This document shows, piece after piece, positions 57,943-64,000 of a stretch of 64,000 nt of DNA. Source of the DNA: Asterias amurensis (taxonomy: Eukaryota > Echinodermata > Asteroidea > Forcipulatida > Asteriidae); NCBI RefSeq assembly GCF_032118995.1, contig NC_092652.1:23053044-23117043 (forward strand), written 5' to 3'. A program made the position numbers and the translations under genes. Below the pieces are notes generated by a model, which worked only from the letters and a program-made list of their open reading frames with translations, ran no database searches and was not told where the DNA came from. The first letter of the stretch is position 1, and each line of letters begins with the position of its first letter.

Positions 57943-59772
57943 TTACACCCTATGATATATGCTTACAGTTCCATATGATTGTTTAACTACTATCTTACCA
58001 TTTTTAGTAAATGTTATTGGGCTATAATAGTGCCCCGAACCCGAAAGAATCTTTTTAGCATGCATGCCCATTGCACCGAAAAGTTTGATATCACCATTAG
58101 AGTAACGTAAAACGATACCACCTGCTTTATCACAGATTAGGCCTACTACCGTTGACTCTCCTCTATACAGTTCCACTGATCGTTCTATGATCTTATTACC
58201 ATGCATATCAATACATATGAGCTTTGAATTGTCAGCATAAATTATTCTCTGGTTACTCATGGCCATTTTCTTATCAATCCCTGGAGCAGACAGTGTTCTG
58301 ATGATGGATCCATCGGGGTTGTGTAGAGAAACCTCTCCCATGTCTTTATAACCCACTGCTATCAGATTGTTCTCGTCTACTGCAAGGCATGTGGGTTCAC
58401 TGTCGGACTCTTTACCTGGTGTGAACTGATGAAGAAGCTGAAACTCCTTGTTCAATGTCTTGACATCAGAATTGTCTAGAACAATGAGATGGTCTTCACT
58501 ATCAACTGCCATAGCAGTCGGAGAAGATAAATCTTTACACAGAAATTGTGAAATTCTGTTAATCTCCTTGCCATTTTGCCGCAATATATTTATTCGTGAT
58601 TTAGATCCAACAGTTATAATGTCACCGGTGGAATAAGATGAAATTAACCCAGCATCAATTTCAACTTCACCCAATTTTTCCCATTTTTCTTCTTGCAGAA
58701 GTGTCCCAAGTTCAACCTCATTATCAACCTCGCAAAAAGCAATAAAAGAGAGGTCATAGGTCAAACATTCTGCTTGATGCTCCTGTACTTTGATATCTCT
58801 GTAGCTGTGGAGAAGTTCTTGTCTGTTTTTCAAGATTTCCAGACGATTCAAATCAGTCATCTTGCTGTGAGTGCGAATCGTCTTCATTGTCTGCTCTGCA
58901 AATAGCAATTCTGCCAATTTCTTATCTTTTCTTTGGTATATCAGTTTGGCATTTTGTTTTATCCTTATTTCTTCTCGTCTGATTTTGTCAAGTTTATGCT
59001 CTGTATGATAAGAAATATGATCGTTTGTTTCATGAAACAAACAGCTCAGTCTCTTGCGCATTGCAGCTAAGTGTCCTTCCGTTTCAAAATTGCTCTCGTG
59101 CAATTTAGAGACATCCTTGCTTGCTTCAGTTTGACAAATATCGAAAGCTGTTAACAAATCAGCTAGATTGTGCGTTGGTTGTTTATGCCGCAGAATGGCA
59201 CAGAGTTTGCAAGTGAGTTGCTCACACGTCATACAGTAGAAGCAGAGCTCTTGAACGGGATGGATGTCACATCTTGAGATGTTCATCTTTGATTCAGTTT
59301 GGCTTTCATCAACTTCTTGCAATTCAGCCAAAGTTTTGATTTCGTGATTCTTCAGTGCAGCTAAACGTTGGTGTGCTTTCTGACACTCCAGACAGAGATA
59401 ATGTTCACAATTCAAACATCGTGAAATTGCCGCGTTTTCCTCATCACAAGCTTGACACATGACCTTTGAGTCTTCACCTTGTGGAAGCTGCTCCTGTTTG
59501 TTGACCTCCTCCACTAGGGCAATCAGAAGGTAGTTGCTTTGTAATCCAGTCACTCCATCGGATGGTAAGATGGTTTCTTTCTGACACAGAGGACATTTTA
59601 GTTTGTTAGTGCCAGGATTGTGAGTTTTCTTAAGTTCTTGGAGACATTTGAGGCAGTAACTGTGTGAGCAGTCCAGGTTTTTGGGTTGATTGTAACGAGT
59701 GCAGCAGATGGAACACTCCAAGTGTCCATGACTGATCTTCACTGACTCTGCTGCAGTGAAACCTTCCGCCAT
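57943..59772 (-). CDS. Intronless TRIM protein: RING, two B-boxes, coiled coil, propeller-like C-terminus
   Basis: A single 1830-nt reading frame encodes 609 residues, starting at MAEGFTAAES. RING C3HC4: Cys20, Cys23, Cys35, His37, Cys40, Cys43, Cys60, Cys63. B-box 1: Cys106, Cys109, Cys119, Cys122, Cys127, Cys130, His134, His143. B-box 2: Cys168, His171, Cys180, Cys183, Cys188, Cys191, His196, His201. A charged helical coiled coil covers about 210-345. The C-terminal 240 residues hold repeating beta-strand units (such as TAMAVDSEDHLIVLDN and PTCLAVDENNLIAVGYKD) typical of NHL or TRIM56-like propellers. It is probably a RING-type E3 ubiquitin ligase; the substrate is unknown. Intronless TRIM2/3/56-like genes are, to my knowledge, expanded in invertebrate deuterostomes. 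The frame stays open 12 codons upstream, but that stretch has no ATG and contains an acceptor-like TCTTTCAG (59800-59793). The ATG in AAGATGG context at 59772 is therefore preferred. The stop lies 23 bp from a MITE. Confidence 0.9.
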   Translation of the reverse strand: MAEGFTAAESVKISHGHLECSICCTRYNQPKNLDCSHSYCLKCLQELKKTHNPGTNKLKCPLCQKETILPSDGVTGLQSNYLLIALVEEVNKQEQLPQGEDSKVMCQACDEENAAISRCLNCEHYLCLECQKAHQRLAALKNHEIKTLAELQEVDESQTESKMNISRCDIHPVQELCFYCMTCEQLTCKLCAILRHKQPTHNLADLLTAFDICQTEASKDVSKLHESNFETEGHLAAMRKRLSCLFHETNDHISYHTEHKLDKIRREEIRIKQNAKLIYQRKDKKLAELLFAEQTMKTIRTHSKMTDLNRLEILKNRQELLHSYRDIKVQEHQAECLTYDLSFIAFCEVDNEVELGTLLQEEKWEKLGEVEIDAGLISSYSTGDIITVGSKSRINILRQNGKEINRISQFLCKDLSSPTAMAVDSEDHLIVLDNSDVKTLNKEFQLLHQFTPGKESDSEPTCLAVDENNLIAVGYKDMGEVSLHNPDGSIIRTLSAPGIDKKMAMSNQRIIYADNSKLICIDMHGNKIIERSVELYRGESTVVGLICDKAGGIVLRYSNGDIKLFGAMGMHAKKILSGSGHYYSPITFTKNGKIVVKQSYGTVSIYHRV

Positions 59773-59792
59773 CTTGAAAAATAGAGCTTTGC

Positions 59793-60180
59793 CTGAAAGA
59801 CGAATCAAAATAATTGCAAAAAATAAATTAAAAAACGAAAACCTACATGTTTACTACATGCACCATTATTTCCATGAAGAAAAAAGGAAATAACCCAACC
59901 TGACCATTCGCAAAGTGATTGTTAGTAATTTGCACACATTGTATTGTCCCGACAAATGAAATTAAGCTTACAAGTCAAAATTTTAACGGCGTACTGCTTG
60001 AATTGAAGAAGCGAAGAGCTAGAAATTGATATACCTTTATCTCTGTCTGAAACAGCGCTTGTGGTATGTAGACGTGGCGTTGCTCCTGTCCGTGAATTTC
60101 AAGATCAATAGCGGCTATTGTTATGCAAATTATTATCTTATTATTGTTGACCTTGCAGGAATTCATACATGATTAATGCA
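59793..60180 (-). other. Possible 5' non-coding exon and intron of the TRIM gene
   Basis: Read on the minus strand, a donor-like AAAG/GTATAT occurs at 60035/60034, and TCTTTCAG closes at 59793, 21 nt before the TRIM ATG. This suggests a leader exon upstream of 60035 and an intron of about 240 bp. It is based on splice motifs only. Confidence 0.35.
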
Positions 60181-60320
60181 GACAACGTTCAATGTATAGA
60201 CCTATGGGTGAATGCATGTGTGTGTCATTTTCATTGAGTACCTTGTTAGTAGATTAGGCGCTATAGACTTGGATTGAAGTACCCTGTGTTGTGTTATGTA
60301 TGCAAAAGATAGAAGAGGTT

Positions 60321-60477
60321 TATGGGGCGCCGTTTGTCCATTAATTGTTTGACACTTTTAAGGCATGTTTTTCAGGATTTGGCAACAGTTTCTATGGTTT
60401 ACATCCAATTGCTGTAAACCATGGTAAAAACATGCCTTAAAAGTGTCAAACAATTAATGGACAAACGGCGCCCCATA
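60321..60477. repeat. Perfect 52-bp inverted repeat with nested hairpin
   Basis: Arms 60321-60372 and 60426-60477 are exact complements (TATGGGGCGCCG ... CATGTTTTT and its mirror). The 53-bp loop holds a second stem, ATGGTTTACA / TGTAAACCAT. It lies about 550 bp upstream of the TRIM ATG. Confidence 0.9.
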
Positions 60478-60657
60478 GAGGTTTGCCACAGTGTTTTGAC
60501 GTGGATGGCTGCATAATGTATATAACCAAAGCTTGCTGTGTACTATAGGCCTCACAGCTGAACAAAAACACATGAAAGATCAGAATGAGCGCTTTGAGAG
60601 GCCTGTACATGTAGATAGAGCTCGATATCAGAACCATTTTTTTGTGTTAGATTGTTT

Positions 60658-60995
60658 TTAAAGACAGTGGACACTATTGGTAATTGTCAAAGACCAGTCT
60701 TCGCACTTGGTGTATCTCAACATATGCACAAAATAACAAACCTTTGAAAATTTAAGCTTGATTGGTCGTCGGAGTTGCGAGATAACTATGAAAGAAAGAA
60801 TAACCTTGCCGCACGAAGTTGTGTGCTTTGAGATGCTTGATTTCGAGACCTCAAATTCTAAACTTGAGGTCACTTCAGAGGGAGCCGTCTCTCAGAATGT
60901 TTTATACTATCAATCTCTCCCATTACTTGTTACAAAGTGAGGTTTTATGCTGATAATTATTTTGAGTAATTACCAATAGTGTCCACTGCCTTTAA
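60658..60995 (-). mobile_element. MITE family B copy upstream of the TRIM gene
   Basis: TTAAAGACAGTGGACACTAT ... AGTGTCCACTGCCTTTAA. It is a shorter copy with an internal deletion around 60868. Confidence 0.85.
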
Positions 60996-61114
60996 GATGA
61001 CGCCCAAAAACTACTGGATAAAGAAGACCTTTACAGACTCTCTACATCACCTCCAGATAGAAATCTAGAGGTTTGGTCATAAGAAAAAGGACTCTTTGAA
61101 AGCCAAGGAAAGCC

Positions 61115-61270
61115 TCTTTTAACAAGCACAAGTAGCTGAGCACAACAAAACACGCTTACCAGAAAATAAGTATACCAGCTAAAATACAATTTCACATTAT
61201 ATGTACCATCTGTGACTGGTGTCCTGCACAGCGGCATTGTTGCTCAGCAGTGTTCGGTGCGGCAACAGCT
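61115..61270 (+). repeat. Dispersed repeat family E
   Basis: AACAAGCACAAGTAGCTGAG, ACGCTTACCAGAAAATAAG, GACTGGTGTCCTGCACAG and GTTGCTCAGCAGTG in family order. Confidence 0.6.
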
Positions 61271-64000
61271 CTATCAAATTGTACACTGAAGTCGCATTCA
61301 AATAAAAACAACAAACACTGTTGGAATTCAAATTCATATCTTCAATTCCTTTAATACTAGCTTTGAAATATTTACACTATAATTTGATATGCTCATTTCT
61401 ACATAATGATATAGTGTATATTTTACCCTTATTGGGAAAAAAAAGCTTACATTCCAATCTTCACAATCTGTTCACACAATTAAGAAAAAACAAAAATACA
61501 AAAATAACTTTTACAAACAATTTTGTTTTCTTCTTCAGATGAATAAACTTGAAAATTCAATAACAATTATGATTTTTTGAGTTTTCTCAAGATGCTAAAA
61601 AGGAAACAACTGTGTTCATTTGAAGGAAAAAAAAACTTCTTTAATACTGTGAACAAAAGCAAAACCTTCCAGGAGTGTTACAAGTTGAAAGACATTTTTC
61701 CCCTGGAAATCTAAAACCAGAATTTCTAAGTGCAGTGGTTTGGGGGAAGAGGGGATGGGGGTTAGATCTTGTTTGTCCACAAGATCAGTGATCACAGATC
61801 TTGGACTGGTGAAAGTAACCCCCTCCCCCTAAAATAAAAATAAAATAAAAACAGGGACAAAATCAAAATTTGTTTAGTGTTATAGATTGACTTTTTGATG
61901 TTTTCACGAACATAAGATAGATTGGGTGGGGTGGGGGTGGGGGTTAGAAACAATAGTTTCGTATTACATGGGAAGAAAGGAAACAAAATGTGAGGTAGCC
62001 AGGAATGTGGGTAGAAAAAACTCCACCCAAAGACAGACAAGCTTTCAGGGGGGGGGGGGGGGGGGGATCACATAATGGCAGAATGAAATAAACAATCACA
62101 ATCTAGATTCCAAATCATGTCCTTCAAGTTCACACTCATTCCACATTCTACTACTGCTCCATTTAGTGTTTTTACTACAAAAACCACCAAGATTTGTTTT
62201 GCAAGTATAAAAGACTAAGAATGTAACTTAGCAATATTCACAGTCATTAAAAAAGGCAGATTACATTTACTTTTCTTTTTCTCGTTTTACGCACACCGTG
62301 ACACACTAACAAATTTGTACACAGATAATTCCGATAAGTAAAAGGTAAAAGGGAAAAGGGAAAAGGAGAGCGATTAAGATGATCATTACTCTCTGGTTAT
62401 ATTTCTCAAACTGATTATGCGCATAATTAGTCTACTCTTCACATGCATCATGCGGTAGTATACATCACCATGGTAAACAAATTTCTGGTGAGCATTTTAA
62501 GCTAAGCAGGTTTTGCGGGTCACAAGCTGGTTGGCTGTGAAGGCTTGACAGTAGCCGAAGGCGTTAACAGTCAGCCTTTTCTAAATTTGGAAACCATCGA
62601 CCACATGTACAAATATTGCAAGCACCTGATTTCCAAAATGTGGCTGCCAATCCTGCGAAGGGTTTTTGTGCATAGGTGGACGGGAGAACTTTCATTCTAT
62701 TGCTAATCACAAGTTCTTGCTTTTATAATACAATGTAGCAAGATTCCCTGCTCAGTAAGCTCCAAAAAAAATTTATTGAGTAGATTTGTGCATGAATGCC
62801 CTTATTCTTGGGTAGTTTTCAAGTACATCTTTGAGGGTGGCGTATTTCAAGTTTAACAATGAAGAAAAAACTGTGTTGGGGGAAACAGGTTGGAAATTCT
62901 TTGTAGATTATATACAGCTACAGTACGGCTGGTCTTGCGTGACATTTACCAATTTCCAAATCCGCATCTACAGTTTCCGCTTTTAAACAGAACTGTTTTT
63001 TTTTTTAACCAATAAAGAAACAACATGCTGCTTTTGTTAAAACCCAATAAAAAGAAGGATTTATTTTTTAAATATTCTGCATAGAAACAAAATCACAAAT
63101 GCGGGAGAAAAACCACAATTGGTGCGTATTTAAGTGGCATGAACACGGAAATATAAAATTTTTCATTTTTTTCTGATTTTTGAGCAAGAATTTTCTGGGA
63201 TAAACATAAACTAGCTTATTATGCATTAATTTTATATAAAATTATTTAAAAATTCCATTAATTTTACACTTAAAGATACTCTAATATACACATATTCAGA
63301 TCGAAACATGTAACTTTTTGTATAGAATGATAGAGACAGTGGAATACAGACAAACATCCGAGATTAAAGCTATTCCTAAAAAAAAAAAAAAATTCTGAGT
63401 GTAGTTTGTTAAAGTAGTTTTAAAAATACAAAATAGTCGGACCTTCCTACATACATATACAACTAACTTAAATATAATTGCGTGCATTCCTTTAAATTCA
63501 TATTATGGAGCAAACTCTAGAATCACTGACATAATCTGCATGTTGGTTTTAACAAGTACTCATTGTCGCGTTCCCAGTAGACACACTGGCCATAACTAAG
63601 GGGCTGGAAAATCAATAAACAGTACCAGTCTATTCTTGACATGACCTTTACTTTTATTTCTTTTATGTTTTTGTCCGGGAGAGCCACCACAAGAGCTGTA
63701 GCCTTTTTCACTTAGACTTAGACTTACGTTTTTTAATCTGAGCAATCTGAAACACTACCCGCAGCTGACTACACGGTAAATGCAAGGATATTAAATATGC
63801 CAATGTTGGTTCACATTCGCACATTTTCATTAATTTGTTCATACATTTGCAGCAACAATTACGAATAATTTGTAATTTTGGTTTCAGCCAAACACGGGTA
63901 AACCTCGGACACATTCTAAATACAAATCAACCTTTGAAACAAAAACTTTTATACAATCATCCACCGATACAGCCCCCTAACTTTACCTTATAACCTACTT
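61271..64000. other. AT-rich terminal region, unassigned
   Basis: No MITE or SINE and no convincing gene. A G run lies at 62048-62066. On the minus strand a possible last exon near 63752-63715 would end IAQIKKRKSKSK, but the family is not recognised. The lack of transposons would suit a long 3' UTR of a minus-strand gene beyond the window; this is inference. Confidence 0.3.

Noticed and set aside
59773-59808. TRIM start 12 codons upstream
   Set aside because: No ATG there; the stretch contains an acceptor-like TCTTTCAG, and the ATG at 59772 has good context.
63708-63914. Minus-strand frame ending KKRKSKSK as a last coding exon
   Set aside because: A basic tail and a weak acceptor are not enough; no family or upstream exon could be recognised within the window.

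Overview
The window is animal nuclear DNA, most likely from a marine deuterostome invertebrate and probably an echinoderm. This rests on AT-rich introns, consensus splice sites, an intronless TRIM gene, many short palindromic DNA transposons, tRNA-derived SINEs, and the frequent octamer TAGGCCTA, which I associate with echinoderm DNA. The species cannot be read from the sequence alone.

Three protein genes are supported. (1) 4818-25038, + strand: 15 coding exons encode a 734-residue PLP enzyme of aminotransferase class V (cysteine desulfurase-like). It has an intact PLP lysine, an Asp for the pyridine nitrogen, a loop cysteine pair, and a long C-terminal extension I do not recognise. A CRE palindrome, an inverted CCAAT box and a TATA box lie upstream. 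(2) 31563-53575, + strand: 15 coding exons encode a complete 772-residue ADAM10 (Kuzbanian) sheddase, with signal peptide, prodomain with cysteine switch, furin site, zinc-binding protease motif, disintegrin and cysteine-rich domains, one membrane span and a short tail. One of its introns (49856-50388) is a U12-type AT-AC intron. (3) 57943-59772, - strand: a single-exon, 609-residue TRIM protein (RING, two B-boxes, coiled coil, beta-propeller-like C-terminus), tail to tail with ADAM10. No operon-like or pathway link between the three is evident.

The rest is intron and intergenic DNA full of small transposons. Three MITE families have ends of the TTAAAGG type flanked by TTAA, resembling the T2/Kolobok group. 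Other palindromic elements include Harbinger-like ones with TTA duplications. There are also tRNA-derived SINEs and two LINE reverse-transcriptase 3' ends. The most striking non-coding object is a 2.94-kb near-perfect palindrome (38928-41863) in ADAM10 intron 3. It is flanked by TTAA, sits exactly at the end of an older MITE, and is built from alternating subunits marked by a GGGATC...TTGGCGC motif. Other notable structures are a perfect 333-bp tandem duplication, a perfect 52-bp inverted repeat upstream of the TRIM gene, and a small interstitial telomere-like array framed by inverted repeats. No retroviral or LTR element was recognised.
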